This document shows, piece by piece, positions 1 through 11,462 of a stretch of DNA of 64,000 bases. The notes under the pieces were generated by a model. The model was not told the DNA's origin and ran no database searches. It saw nothing but the letters and a program-made list of their open reading frames with translations. Position numbers and translations under genes: made by a program. Source of the stretch: Ophiobolus disseminans (taxonomy: Eukaryota; Ascomycota; Dothideomycetes; Pleosporales; Phaeosphaeriaceae); contig MU006217.1 of assembly GCA_010093685.1 (NCBI GenBank), forward strand, positions 396,911 through 460,910, given 5' to 3'. Position 1 is the stretch's first letter; the number at the start of each line of letters is the position of its first letter.

Positions 1-2004
1 CGCTGGTAAGATGAAGTCTAGCCAGGAGTCCGGCGCTGAGCAGCAAGGTGCTATACTGGACAAGGTGCATCAACTGTCCGAGCATGTCACAATTTGCTTG
101 TCCGCGATGATCACGTATCTCAGCGACTACGGACTGGAGCACGTCTTCGACTTGACAAAATACTTCCAGCCCTTCAGTGCCCGATCGTACATGCTGTTGA
201 ACGGCAATACTCTGTCAAGTCTTGAGATCTACCAGAATCAGACCGATTACACAGCAAAGGGTAGCCTCTTCTGGACCATGGATAGAACAAAGACTCGCTT
301 TGGTCAGCGACTGCTGAGGAAGTGGGTCGGTCGCCCGCTAATTGATAAGGTGAGACTAGAAGAGCGCATCGCGGCTGTTGAAGAGCTCAAAGAGGGCGAA
401 AACACAATTGCAGTTGACAAGGTCAAATTTCTACTCGGCAAGATTAAGACAGACCTTGAGAAGGTCTTGATTCGCATATACTACAAGAAGTGCTCAAGGC
501 CAGAGTTGCTCGCTGCACTTCAAGCTCTACAAGACATCTCAAGTCAGTATCTGTCGGTCAAACCACAGGAGCAAAGTGGCTTTTCCTCGACACTGCTCAG
601 CGAAGCAGTCTCAAACGTGCCGAAGATCTATGAATCGGTCAACAGCTTCCTCGAGAAGATCAATGCAAGGGCTGCCAAAGATGACGACAAATACGGATTC
701 TTCCGTGCCGAGTGGGAAGGCGAAGACATCAACGACCTGCAGCTCAGTATAGCCTCTGTCGAGGACGACCTCAAGACACATCTTAAAGATGCAGCTGCAA
801 AGCTCGGAAAGTCCAAGGTCGACTACGTGACTGTCGCTGGTATAGAGTACCTCATCGAAGTCAAGCGTAAGTCAATGGAAGAAAAGAAGGTACCCGCATC
901 ATGGCAACAAATCTCCGCAACGAAAGCAACGCTACGCTTCCACACGCCGGAAGTCAAGCGCATGATCCAGGAGCGAGATCAATACAAGGAGTCGCTAGCA
1001 GCAGCATGCGACGCAGCGTTCAAGCGCCTCCTCGACGACATATCCGCCAAGTACCAGGAACTTCGGGACTGTGTTCACAGCCTCGCAACTCTCGATGCCC
1101 TTCTCTCTCTGGCTACACTCGCCAACCAGCCCGGCTACGTCAAGCCTACCTTTGTCGACACCACCGAACTCGACATCGTTGGTTGCCGCCACCCCATGGT
1201 CGAGCAACTCCTCCTCGACGCATATGTCCCCAACGATCTACACCTCTCGCAGGACTCAACCCGTGCCCTTCTCGTCACAGGCCCCAACATGGGCGGTAAG
1301 TCCTCCTACGTGCGCTCCGCCGCCCTCATCGCCATCATGGGCCAAATCGGCTCTTACGTGCCCGCCACCTCCGCCCGCCTCGGCATGCTCGACGCCGTCT
1401 TCACACGCATGGGCGCCTTCGACAACATGCTCAAAGGCGAATCAACATTCATGGTCGAACTAAACGAAACCTCCGACATTCTCAAATCCGCGACTCCACG
1501 CTCCCTCGTCATACTCGACGAACTCGGCCGCGGCACATCGACTTTCGATGGCGTAGCTATTGCTGAAGCGGTGCTTGATTATGTCATTCGGGAGTTAAAG
1601 TCTCTTACGCTGTTCATCACGCACTACCAGCACCTCGCGCGCTTGCAGAACCGCTTCGATGGCGAACTCAAGAATGTGCACATGTCGTTTGAAGAGCGCG
1701 ACGGCGGGAAAGAAGTTGTGTTCCTGTATGAAGTTGCCGAGGGCACCAGTCATCGTTCGTATGGACTTAATGTCGCGCGGTTGGCGCATGTACCTGAGAA
1801 GGTTATCGGTGTTGCGGGGGTCAAAAGTGCGGAGTTGGAGAAGAGTATGGGGGCGTGTCGTATAGGGAACTTGTAAGTTATGCCGTGTGGAGTATGGGTG
1901 GGTGGAGTGCTAACGATGCTAGGTCGAGGATTATGAAGGGCTTGATGGGTGGTGGAGAGGAAGGGAGTCTGGATAAGCTTGTTGAGGGTATTGAGCAGTT
2001 ATGA
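1..2004 (+). CDS. MSH3: DNA mismatch repair protein MSH3, C-terminal part (5' end outside window)
   Basis: MutS-family ATPase; MSH3 pairs with MSH2 (MutS-beta) to recognise insertion/deletion loops in the nucleus. The frame is open from base 2, so the N-terminal mismatch-binding part lies upstream. Visible are the MutS core/lever region and the ATPase: Walker [11 protein letters not shown] about 425 residues into the fragment, the STFMVEL segment and Walker [13 protein letters not shown] 50-nt intron (1873-1922, donor GTAAGT, branch CTAAC) joins AAC-TT to G-TCG, so the true C-terminus ends at the TGA at 2002-2004, beyond the apparent stop inside the intron. MSH3 rather than MSH2/MSH6 is assigned from overall resemblance of the lever and ATPase segments; family membership is certain, the paralogue very likely. 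Confidence 0.9.
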
Positions 2005-2773
2005 GTTCTCAGATGGAAAATTGGCGTTGGGCGTGACGAGGTATGGGACCTTTCGCTAAGATAAAATGCGGCGTATTTTGACTGTGTTCTCGCGGTCTGT
2101 AATCGCCTTGGACGAAAAAGTCTCGCGTGGCTACACAACGTCCCGCTCTACCGTTTCAAAGCGTAAACTAGTTGCAGGAGTTTAACAAAGTTTCTTAAGA
2201 ACATATTTTCGCTAGGCTCCTTTTCGGTTTACTTAACCCAATCCCTGTTATCTCGACACCTCTGTCCCCCTCGAGTTTGTGGCATTGAATATCCGCTCAG
2301 GCATGAAGAAAGATCTCAAATGGGGTTTGCGTGAAGACTCCCATGTGACTATTCGAGACAACGTCTGGCCACATCAAAGACGCTGCTTGCTAATTTCAAT
2401 TGCTCTCGAATTGACATTGCTGGTTGCCTTGCCACCCTCATGACGAGGATGAAGCAAACTTTCTCCTCAGATATATATACCTCTCAAGGCCTCGAACGCA
2501 CTACTGTTCTTTTTACTCCTCGTTCTATACCAGCGGCTACGCAGCCATACTCGTGTACCCGCAGCTTTCGAAGCTTCCCACGTGCATGGGCATTCACACC
2601 CACGACCCCGTTTGTGAGCCCAGCTTTCTCTCAACACACGGGGATACAAAGCAGTGACCCGCTTTTCCTTGTTGGGTATATACATCGCTCACACTTCCCC
2701 TGATATACACACTGTTCGACCACCCCTCAACCACCCAGAATAACCCAACTTTCCCCTTTAACACCCTCCAAAA
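2005..2773. other. Intergenic, MSH3 to acidic hypothetical gene
   Basis: No convincing gene. Only short, biased ORFs on both strands. The last 100 bases before the ATG at 2774 are C-rich and A/C-rich, as in many fungal 5' leaders. Confidence 0.5.
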
Positions 2774-3788
2774 ATGTCTCACCCCACACACCCCTTCCTC
2801 CAAATCCTCCCCTCAAACTCAATATCCTACGTCGCCACACAAGCCGGGGACTTCGCCTCCTTGCTCACGCTCATCCGCGACCAGTCGTCCGTCGTCGCGC
2901 CCGTCACACAAGTGCAAATCCACAGCGTGTACGACTCGATCGCGAACTCTGGCGCAGTTGAGTTTGCAAGGTTGTATGGTGTTGGTACTGAGATTGTGGG
3001 TGGGGGTGATGAGGTATGTGGACTGCAACGATGATGGGAGGTAGGGCTGACGTGTGGGATAGGAGTGCGGGGACGAGGATGATATGGAAGATGTGGAAGA
3101 TGTTGATGTTGTTGGAGATGAAGGACCGGATTCAGACGATGGTGTGAGTATACATACTTGATAGAATTTGGTGTGTCAGTACTGATGGGAAGTAGGTCAA
3201 GCCCCCTCGTGGTATCGACCCTGAAGCACTTACACTTACAGCTGACAATGAAGTACGTTAATCCGCACACAATATGCTGATAATACTAACCCCACGTAGA
3301 CCACAGTATCTCCTAGCGAGAGCGAAGAATCTGGTACACTGTATGCCGGAGCCGACGACGTCAAGATGGCGATTGAGACTGGAGACAATGGCGAGGTTGG
3401 AGGCTACAAGGCTGGAATTGAGCGCGCTGACGACGAGATGGATGAGGCTGGAGATGACGAGTCATCTGTGTCGTCCACTGGTCTTGCCCAAAACACCGCT
3501 CCAGCTTCTGCTCCTGCCGCAGATCCACCCGTCGACCCTTTTCTCCGCGTAGCGCAGAACTTCGAGCTAGCCATGGCGACCTTCGACGAGGACGAGGCGC
3601 CATCTCTAGACATTTATCTCAAGCTGCTGGCCGATCTTCTGAGTATCAGCTTGCCCAATCTCAGCTTGTCCAATCTCAGCGTGCTGGTTCTGCCGCGGGA
3701 GTGGGACCACAAGTTCATGACCACGGGTTTCCCGATGCTGGGTATGGTTGAGTGGCGAGATGCGGAGGAGGCGGAGATGGTGGTTTGA
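2774..3788 (+). CDS. Hypothetical acidic protein, 288 aa, four exons
   Basis: I do not recognise the family. Exons 2774-3013, 3063-3143, 3196-3252 and 3300-3788 join in phase; all introns are 47-52 nt with GT-AG ends. The first 80 residues look folded (short hydrophobic and amphipathic segments). The middle, from exon 2 into exon 4, is strongly Asp/Glu-rich and Ser-rich, hence probably disordered. The C-terminal 80 residues contain a Leu/Ser-rich stretch (LANLS-like repeats around LPNLSLSNLSVLVLP) and end in an acidic tail. The repeated acidic clusters recall histone-chaperone or nucleolar proteins, but that is composition only. Function unknown. Confidence 0.7.
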
Positions 3789-4109
3789 GACGAATCTAAT
3801 TTATTGACAATGGCTGGAAGACGATGTTGGACCAATGGGAAGCTTTGGGCGTTGCGATAGATGGCCCGGCTAGACTTCACGGTACTAGGACAGTAGTAAT
3901 GCACGATCGAAACAACCCGAGATCCTCCTGGCGGTAATGTGAATGATCCATTCGAAATCGGCGAGACGTTCTTGAAAGCCTCCTTGCTGGTCAATATGCC
4001 GTCATTAATCCATGGTAATCGATCTGAATTCCGACATCCATGGCAAAACCCCATATCCATATCCATTCCATACATACTTCTTCATTCACCTCTCAGCATA
4101 TCCCCCTCC

Positions 4110-4718
4110 TCACCCCTCCTCAACCCCAAACCCAACCCTCACCCACAAACTACAACCCCCACACCCCACAAGCACCTCCGCCTCCCCCCTCTCCTCCGCC
4201 TCCCCCAGCTCTTCCTCAAGAATCCTATATCCCTGCTCCTCACCACACCGACAAGCCCTTGTCCACTCCATTTGTCCTTCCCCCTCTGCTCCTCCCCCTC
4301 CTCCTCCTACATGTATTGACGATGCTGATCCCTCCGGCGGTTGCGAGAATTCGTACTCCGGATCCAGTACATCGAAATCACTAAGATCCAATAACTCCAG
4401 CCCAAGAACAAAATCACTGGACGGCTCTTGCAATCTCTGATTTTCGCCTCCTTTGACAATCATACTAGGATTCCGAAGTATCCAATTATCATAATCGGCT
4501 TTACTTTGCGGATCGGCTAAGACGGTGTATGCTTCTCTGACTTCATCCACAGTATATCCACGCGCTTGTGCAGGAGCAGTCGTTTGCTTGTCTGGATGCG
4601 CCGCTAGGAGTGCGAGTTTGTATGCTCTTCTTAACTCTGCTGACGAGGTGTCGCTGGATGTTCGGGGTTGGGGGGTGATTAGGCCCAGAATGTTGTAGTA
4701 GTCTTTTGTGTACGCCAT
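4110..4718 (-). CDS. DPH4: Diphthamide biosynthesis protein 4 (J-domain plus CSL zinc finger)
   Basis: DPH4 is the J-protein that, with the DPH1-DPH2-DPH3 system, supports the first step of diphthamide synthesis on elongation factor 2. The 202-aa single-exon protein has an N-terminal J-domain (residues about 6-80) with HPD at 41-43, and a C-terminal CSL (DPH-type) zinc finger with C156-x-C158 and C186-x2-C189 followed directly by SLWVRV, the family signature. A Gly-rich linker (about 137-148) separates the domains. Length and domain order match fungal DPH4. The start is the ATG at 4718, placing the J-domain at the very N-terminus as expected. No intron is needed. Confidence 0.9.
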   Translation of the reverse strand: MAYTKDYYNILGLITPQPRTSSDTSSAELRRAYKLALLAAHPDKQTTAPAQARGYTVDEVREAYTVLADPQSKADYDNWILRNPSMIVKGGENQRLQEPSSDFVLGLELLDLSDFDVLDPEYEFSQPPEGSASSIHVGGGGGGAEGEGQMEWTRACRCGEEQGYRILEEELGEAEERGEAEVLVGCGGCSLWVRVGFGVEEG

Positions 4719-5628
4719 CTCTTCTGCGCCAAGTGGACGGCTGGGTTGCTCTCGCAGGCTGTTCTCTGTGGTTGGGTTGAATCGCGAGGGCTATCGCTGG
4801 GCTCGATTTACGGTTCGTAGGTAGGCAATGAAATTTTTTGTTTCGTGCGTTGAGGGTTAATATGGCGATGTTCGAGTATGCTGTTGCGCGACGCGTCGTG
4901 AAGTATAGAAAATTAAGTGGGGCACATTCGGTAAGTCTTTCTGCGCGCGGGGCGAGCACCCATGTCATGCCGCAGGGTCTAACACATGGCTTAGGGCCGA
5001 TGCATGAGTCAAGGTTCAGAGCTTGAAAAGGTACTTGCAAAGGACATGTACTCTGTGCTCTGGTCATAATGTCCACCTCACATGCATCATAAGAGCGAGT
5101 TTGAACTAAGGGTTCCTTGGCCTATCTAAGAGTGCAGGTGACTGCTGGAGCTTTGCGACCCTACTCCGCAGATTATTGAAACTAATGTCCTGCCTCATAA
5201 GATGCTGCCTAGAGGAGCTCTGCGACCCAATCCGCCGTAGGGTAAGGGGTGATCATATACGGCAAAACGAAAACAGGGGAATTCGAGGATCGCATGAGAA
5301 ACCACACACCCATCGCCCACTTTGCACGGAGCGGCCGACGTAGTTCGTGAGTAGGAGGTCGATAGTGCTGGGGCTCGCGAGGGGCGAACATTCGCGACGT
5401 GCTGCGTGCTCGATGGGGTTGGTGCGGGTTGTGAGAGAAGGAAAGGGAAAAACATCAGTCATGTGGGAATCCGTCCGTCCATCCGAGCCGCTTGCTGCAA
5501 AAGCCAATTTTGATATCATAACACATACAACTCCGTGGGACGCTCGCTGCCATGACAGCCTCCTTCGTCTATCCTGGGACAGAAGATGATGGCTGCGGAT
5601 ACACAAGGTCGGGTGCGGAAGAGTATGC
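4719..5628. other. Intergenic, DPH4 5' side to 14-3-3 3' side
   Basis: Upstream region of DPH4 and downstream region of the 14-3-3 gene. No RNA gene or supported ORF was seen. Confidence 0.5.
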
Positions 5629-6925
5629 TTAAGCAGCGGAAGGAGCGGCAGCTGGGGTCGGCTCCTCAGGCTTGTGCTCAGCAGGGGCAGCAGCGGCGGC
5701 TGGGGCCTCGGCGGCCTTCTCCTCCTCCTTGGGCGCGGCCTCGGTGGTGGAAGGCTCGGCCTCGTTACCGTCCGACGATGTCCAGAGGGTCAGGTTGTCG
5801 CGGAGCAGCTGCATGATGAGGGTGCTGTCCCGGTACGACTCCTCAGACAGCGAGTCGAGCTCAGCAATGGCGTCGTCGAAGGCCTGCTTGGCAAGATGGC
5901 AAGCACGGTCGGGAGAGTTCAGGATCTCGTAGTAGAAGACCGAGAAGTTCAATGCCAGACCCAGACGGATGGGGTGGGTCGGGGTGAGCTCCGTCTGTGC
6001 AACATCGGTGGCCGTCTGTGGTTGTGGGGTTAGCTGTTTGTTCTTCTTGTGTGCGAACCGCGACTGCGTCATACCTTATAGGCCTCGTGTGCAGCCGTGG
6101 CAGCCACCTTGCGCTTCTCTCCGGACGCAAACTCGGCGAGATAACGGTGATAATCACCCTTCCTATGCAGCTGTCAGTGTTATTTGCTATGCTGGGGTCT
6201 GTTGTGACGCACATCTTGTGGTAGAAGACCTTGGATTCACCAGACTCGGCCTTGGGAATGAGAGAGTCGTCGAGGACGTTGAGGACATCCTGGCAGACCT
6301 TCTCGAGCTCGAGCTCGATCTTCTGGCGGTAATCGCGGATGGTGCCGACGTGCTTCTCGGAGCCCTTGGACTCCTCTTTCTGCTCGATCGAGGAGATGAT
6401 GCGCCAGGATGCGCGTCTGGTGCCGACAACGTTCTTGTAGGCCACGGAGAGGAGGTTGCGCTCGTCAACGGTCAATTCACCGCCGATCTATATACGATTA
6501 GCTCATGGCGCTCGGACTGCGTATGCTCGCGGGCGCCTGGTGGAGCAGGCGGGTGCGGTCGGCATACCTTAGCAACTTCCTGCGAAACAGTCAGTTTGTG
6601 AGCGCGAAATACAGCAATCGTGGCAGTGACAAACCTTCATGTACGTGACCATCTCTGCGGGGACTCTGTTAGCATGCGCGACCGTAGCTGAGGGCGCGCG
6701 GGGACGTACCATCGTAGCGCTCAGCCTGCTCGCAAAGCCGGGCGAGGAAAGTCTTGCTACTGGTGTGTTAGTGTACTGTGCGGCGCCGTGTCCGTGGCGG
6801 TTCTCTCGTACCTCTCGCGCTGCGGTCAGTTAGCATGTTTATCGCAGTGCAGACGAGGGGCATGCCGCCGGCCAGCAACAGCGGGGGAGCAGCGCAGATA
6901 AAGGATCACGTACCTCAGTCGCCAT
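5629..6925 (-). CDS. 14-3-3 protein (BMH-type), eight exons with 8-nt and 12-nt microexons
   Basis: 14-3-3 dimers bind phosphoserine/threonine motifs in many signalling proteins in cytosol and nucleus. Exons on the minus strand: 6914-6925, 6812-6819, 6710-6756, 6635-6654, 6568-6579, 6213-6487, 6075-6162, 5629-6015; total 849 nt, 282 aa. Every junction is GT-AG and phase-consistent, and the joined N-terminus starts MATE-RESKTF as in fungal 14-3-3 proteins. Both family signatures are present: [11 protein letters not shown] in the sixth exon and [15 protein letters not shown] near the C-terminus. The tail is Ala/Glu/Pro-rich and variable, as usual. The first exon encodes only four residues, the second 2.7 residues and the fifth exactly four (EVAK). 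Gene predictors easily miss these. Confidence 0.95.
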
Positions 6926-7761
6926 TGTGAAGATCGATTATGAGTGGGGGTGGTTGTCGGAGTTGACTGTGGGTTGAATGCAGGTGTGCGGAAGGATAGC
7001 AGAGCAGGTGGGCGGTGTTCAAGAGTTGTGGGTCGAAGTGTTTTGAAGCCCTGAGGACGAGGAAGCGAGCGGCTGCCTCTAGCAAGTGAAGGCTTGGCAA
7101 CACAACAGCGGACAACACCTTGCGCCTTCCCGCAAATGGCCGCCTTAACGGCCTATTCCCATGCCTGCTTTCCGTTTCCAATGCTGGCGCTGACTGCACC
7201 GGCTTCTGTTGTGATTCGACATTCACAGGTGCGCCTTCCTCGCCGCATCGACGAGGCAATCGCGCAACGAGGGGCACTTTCCGCACGTGAGCAGCCCCCA
7301 GCACAGATAACAACAACAACATCGTGACCTGTCGTCCCGCTCACGACAACTGTTCGCCCGGCCTATGAGACGCCAGATCCAAGTTTCCTCTCCGTCACCT
7401 TGTCCTCCTGGCTGTCACACCAGTCACTCCCCGCCAGCAAGAACTGGCTCCGGGGCCATGTCAATGTCAAAGTGGGGGCCAATCATGGAAAGAGCTAGAA
7501 AGCTAAGCCTTCCACGCTTCCACGAGGCCTCTCAGACCATGAATCGTGTCACTCTAAAAGTACATGTACCGGTCTGATTTGCTCGCGTTGTGAAGTTAAT
7601 TCTTTGCTTTTTTGTGATGTCATCTACAACGTTCCCACTATATTATTTTCTGACTTGGGAGCGTCGAGCAAAACAGAACACGTGATGAGCACAATGCTAT
7701 CAAGCTTGGTTCTTGCTGTTTGTACCAAACGTAATCAAACAGAAGAGCTTCAAACACAACC
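6926..7761. other. Intergenic: 14-3-3 promoter side and MFS-gene 3' side
   Basis: Upstream of the 14-3-3 start the sequence is CA/CT-rich and plausibly leader and promoter. No independent gene was supported. Confidence 0.45.
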
Positions 7762-9285
7762 TCAGATGATAGTATTCCTCCCCGTGCCCGCCTTCCCAGC
7801 AAGTTTCTCCTTCTCGTCGAGAGTGACACCTTGCCCATCCAGGGGCACCTCAGCAACTGCATCTTTCGAGGCATCCGCCGCTTCAACGGGGACGTGGTCC
7901 CGCACAACTAGCCAAGTAGGATAGATAGCACCAACTACACCTTGTTAGCATGCTGACCGTTGGTGTGAAAGAGAGGGAATGTACATACCCAGCAATATAG
8001 TGTTCACAATCAGCGGCACGCGTCCGCCCGTCCACTTGCGCGTGTTGAGTCCAAAAGAGACAGCCTGGCCAAATGACTCCTGGCCGCGGAGAATACCAGA
8101 GAAACGGCTGAGTTCGCTAATGTTGTCTGTCTTCGTGGCGAGGAGGTAGTATAGCCAGTTTTGCAGCGACTGTCTCGCAAAGTCCCATAAGATGATGACG
8201 AAGAAACCTTCCGTAAAACCTGAATCTTCCCAATCGAATGACGGTTTTGTGCGCGTGTATTTGGACTGGATGACCCAGCCGTAGACCCAGGCAATGACGT
8301 GCCATACAATGACATAGTAGAAGCCGAATGTGATGCGCTTCTTGACGGTGAGCTTTTTGTAGTCCAGGAACGAGCTCATGAGCTGGGACGATAGGAGAGT
8401 GCCGAAGTTAGCGACGAAGCCCATGAGTGCGCGTGCGCGGATGCCGAAGTAGTACGTTTTGAAGTTGCCTGTATATTGGTTGAAGTATGCGGCGTAGAAG
8501 ATGGGGAGAAGGAGGAGGATGTCTTTGCGTTTGGACACTCGCCACAGCGCTCTGAACTCATCCTTGAACGACTTCTCCGCTTTGATGATGACCTTTGATC
8601 CGTCCGATCTCTGCACCTTGTCTGGAGGAGACAGAGCGAGCGCAAGTGGAACCGCTATGCATTGCAAAGCGATGAAGACAAGATAGGTCTCATACCCGAC
8701 TTTGCCCTTCTTCTTCGCACCTGCGTCGTTGTTTAGCGCAAGAACAATCGCACCGCCAACAAGCGGCCCTCCCGTTCTGAACCAAAGCCAGATGTTCATA
8801 TAGCGACCTCTTTTTCCTGGTTCTGGATACCCAAGTGCCACAGTTCCCTCAGCCACCCAGAACAATCCAGCACTGATACCACACGCCGCAGCGCCGACAA
8901 TAACGAACCAGACGTTTCCATACCGGTTGTTGCAGTACAGGCCCGCCGAATAGATAGGATATCCCACAGCGCCGAGCAAAAGCGTGTACGAAAGGCCAAT
9001 GCGGTTCGCAATTGGGCCGCCAAACAGGCACAAGAATCCCATGAGGCCGAAGACAAGCGCGTTGGCAGCGTTGACGAGATATGGGTCAAGTGCTCCTCCA
9101 GCACCGAGGTCGTTCATCGCGTTCCAGAGGCCAGGCGCTGTGAAGCCTACACCTCCGATGACGAAGGCGTTGAAGAGAGAGGAGCGGTACCATTTTCGTT
9201 CTACGGCGTGAGTAGATGGTGCGTTGGACGTTGGGAGCGATGCATCCTCGATAGATGGCCGTTTGGCGAAGTCAGGAGTCGCCAT
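7762..9285 (-). CDS. UNC-93-like major facilitator transporter (DUF895 type), 489 aa
   Basis: Membrane protein of the fungal UNC-93-like MFS group; substrate unknown. Exons 7989-9285 and 7762-7934 with a 54-nt intron (donor GTATGT, branch GCTAAC). Splicing replaces the apparent C-terminus by a longer one ending in a hydrophilic Lys/Glu-rich tail. About 11-12 hydrophobic segments are visible, starting around residue 38 (NAFVIGGVGFTAPGLW), with a large hydrophilic loop after the sixth, the usual MFS division. The motif GLFWVAEGTVALGYPEPGKRGRY between segments five and six resembles the conserved loop of this group. The start ATG at 9285 gives a 30-residue polar cytosolic N-terminus. Confidence 0.85.
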
Positions 9286-10229
9286 GTTGAACGCGAAGTC
9301 ACAATGAAACGTGCAGATCTAGCAACATTGAAGCGACGACGTGCAACGCTTTTATACATGCTGCTATCTCTTCGCATTGAGGATATATTCCTTCCGCTTC
9401 AAGTCGACTGATGGAGCGTCACATCGCGTAGAGAATGTGATGCCGGCGGGCGATGTCGACATGGCAGGGGACGGTGATGCGCGTCTCAAGCGTCGAATCA
9501 GCGACCGTTGAGAGCATATGGGGCCCACATGGAGCCCGCAGAGCATCACCAAGAAGGGAAGGCTGCTAAGATCAGGATGAAAAATCGTGTCGCTCGGAAA
9601 ACGATCCACTGTGGTGTGCAATGTCGTGATGGGTAAGCTCGCGCTTGCGAGTCATGTGAAGTTGTGGCAATGGCTGAGATTGAACGAAGGGGACTCGCGA
9701 ACAGGATCCTCTGAAGTGTCTACATTTCTTTGATACATCAACGTCCATTTCCACAACTCGAATATCTATAGTATGCGACGGGGAGTCGGACAATCCCGTG
9801 TCGATGGCAAGCACTTGCGGTTACTCCAGTGGCTTCACAGAGGGGCAACTGTCCATCGTGTAGTGTCTTGACCTTGATGATTTGCAGCATTGTTTAAGTC
9901 GTACTGACGCAAATGTAGGCGTAACTGCAGCGCCGTGTATTTGCCTGACTGGCGAGGCAGCGTACCACGAGGCCGACAGCAAGCCCCTGCAGTCGCCTTA
10001 TCGCACGGAAGCGCTCGACGGCTCTCCATTCGCGGCATCGATTGCTGCAGCAGGGAGGCGACGATGTACTACTTTCATGGTGCGCCGCAGGCATCTACCA
10101 GTTTGCCTCTCGAGCGGCAATATGCCTCCGGGGCTGACGCTGGGGCGGTTCTTGAGGCAGCCTCGCCCTGACGGGAGGACTGATGTTCGCCCCAGCTGCT
10201 TGTCGCGAGCAGCGCGCATGCGCAATGCT
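9286..10229. other. Intergenic, MFS gene 5' side to CCDC90-like 3' side
   Basis: Nothing recognised. The ORFs here overlap each other on both strands and have no family resemblance. Confidence 0.45.
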
Positions 10230-11216
10230 TCACATCAGCAAGCGCCATACACCAAGCATGAGCGCGGCGGTACCGGTGCAAACACCCCTACATTCATGTT
10301 AGCTTTGCCACGGACAATTTGGTAACGCAAAGTGACATACATCAGCCATTGCAGCGTGGAGAACTTGACAGCCTCGAGCCTCTCTCGCAATTGCGCCGAC
10401 TCTTGCTCTATCCTTGTGTCCGTCTCCTTGAGCTTAAGCTCCTGTACATTGGCTTCTTCTCTGATGCGGCCCTTTTCAAGATTGAGGTCTAATCGTACGG
10501 ACGCCTGCGTCCGCTGTATCTCGTCTCGTAGTCGTGAGTTCAGCTTCGCTAGCTCGTTTGTGAGGCGCTCGTGGGAGGCGCGGGTCAAGGAGGATTCGGT
10601 CGAGTCGGCGGTCATGAGTTCGGAGCGAAGCTTTGCGAAGTCGACTTTTTGGGTATACGTTGCCCTCTCCTGGTCTTCTCTTAGGACCATGGTGCGTGTG
10701 AGGTTTTGTATGCTGTCTAGCTTAGTTCTCGTTGTGTTTAGTGCATAGAGAGACGTACCTCTCCTCGATTACATCAGTCAAGACTTTCATCATGCCTTCC
10801 GCTTGCTCTTCTGTGAAGCCCTCATCCTGCAACCTCTGTACGAACTTGAGTGTGTCGAAGTGGTGGTCCTTCAGTTGCGGCGCCGTCGCACTAAAATGTC
10901 GGCGAAGCTCGAGGGCACTCGTGTAACCCGCAGCAGATTGTGAATTTGCCCTCTGCCATTGCCGCATTGACTGCTGCTGCAGCGCTGTCGGGGCTGGAGT
11001 GGTAGCGCATCGTCTGGAAGCTGCAGATGATCCTTGTCGCCGTGCTTCGAGCGCACCAAGAGCCGCGGGCCTTATGGTCCTTGAGAACCATGAGAGCTGT
11101 GGGAGGAGGAATCGCGGTAACGCAGCAGGTTGTATCGCACGGGCGGCCATTGTCATGCTGGAGACGCCGACGTTCAGAGTGCTCAAATGTTTTCCGACCT
11201 CGTTGATGCTTGACAT
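10230..11216 (-). CDS. Mitochondrial coiled-coil protein of the CCDC90/MCUR1 family (DUF1640)
   Basis: Family members are inner-membrane coiled-coil proteins (human MCUR1/CCDC90B, yeast FMP32) linked to calcium uniporter or respiratory assembly. Exons 10759-11216, 10341-10712, 10230-10287; 295 aa. Evidence: the head motif FDTLKFVQRLQDEGFTEEQAE after a presequence-like region, a long Glu/Arg/Gln heptad-rich coiled coil, and a C-terminal membrane span (WLMGVCTGTAALMLGVW) that appears only after splicing the 53-nt last intron. An alternative start at 11156 (MTMAAR) begins a better Arg-rich, acid-free mitochondrial presequence and may be the real one. Read without introns, the protein loses its membrane anchor. 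Confidence 0.85.
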
Positions 11217-11462
11217 GTCATTGCCGAATTCGGAAAATCAACCCGACGCTGGCCGTGCCTTCTGCGAGAAGGCTGTAATTCTAAACACAGGCACTGATCA
11301 CAGTTCATGCACCCCCAAAATATAGTAATTCGTCTTGCATTCCATGCTAGTGTATCCGCTCAAACATGCATATGTCCAGCCAACTCAGAGCTTCGCGCAT
11401 CGCTCGCTATGCACAATGGCCGCTAAATCACAAAATACAACCCCTTCAACCCTCCCCAGCAA

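Noticed and set aside
5969..6601. 210-codon plus-strand ORF
   Set aside because: Antisense shadow of the 14-3-3 exons.
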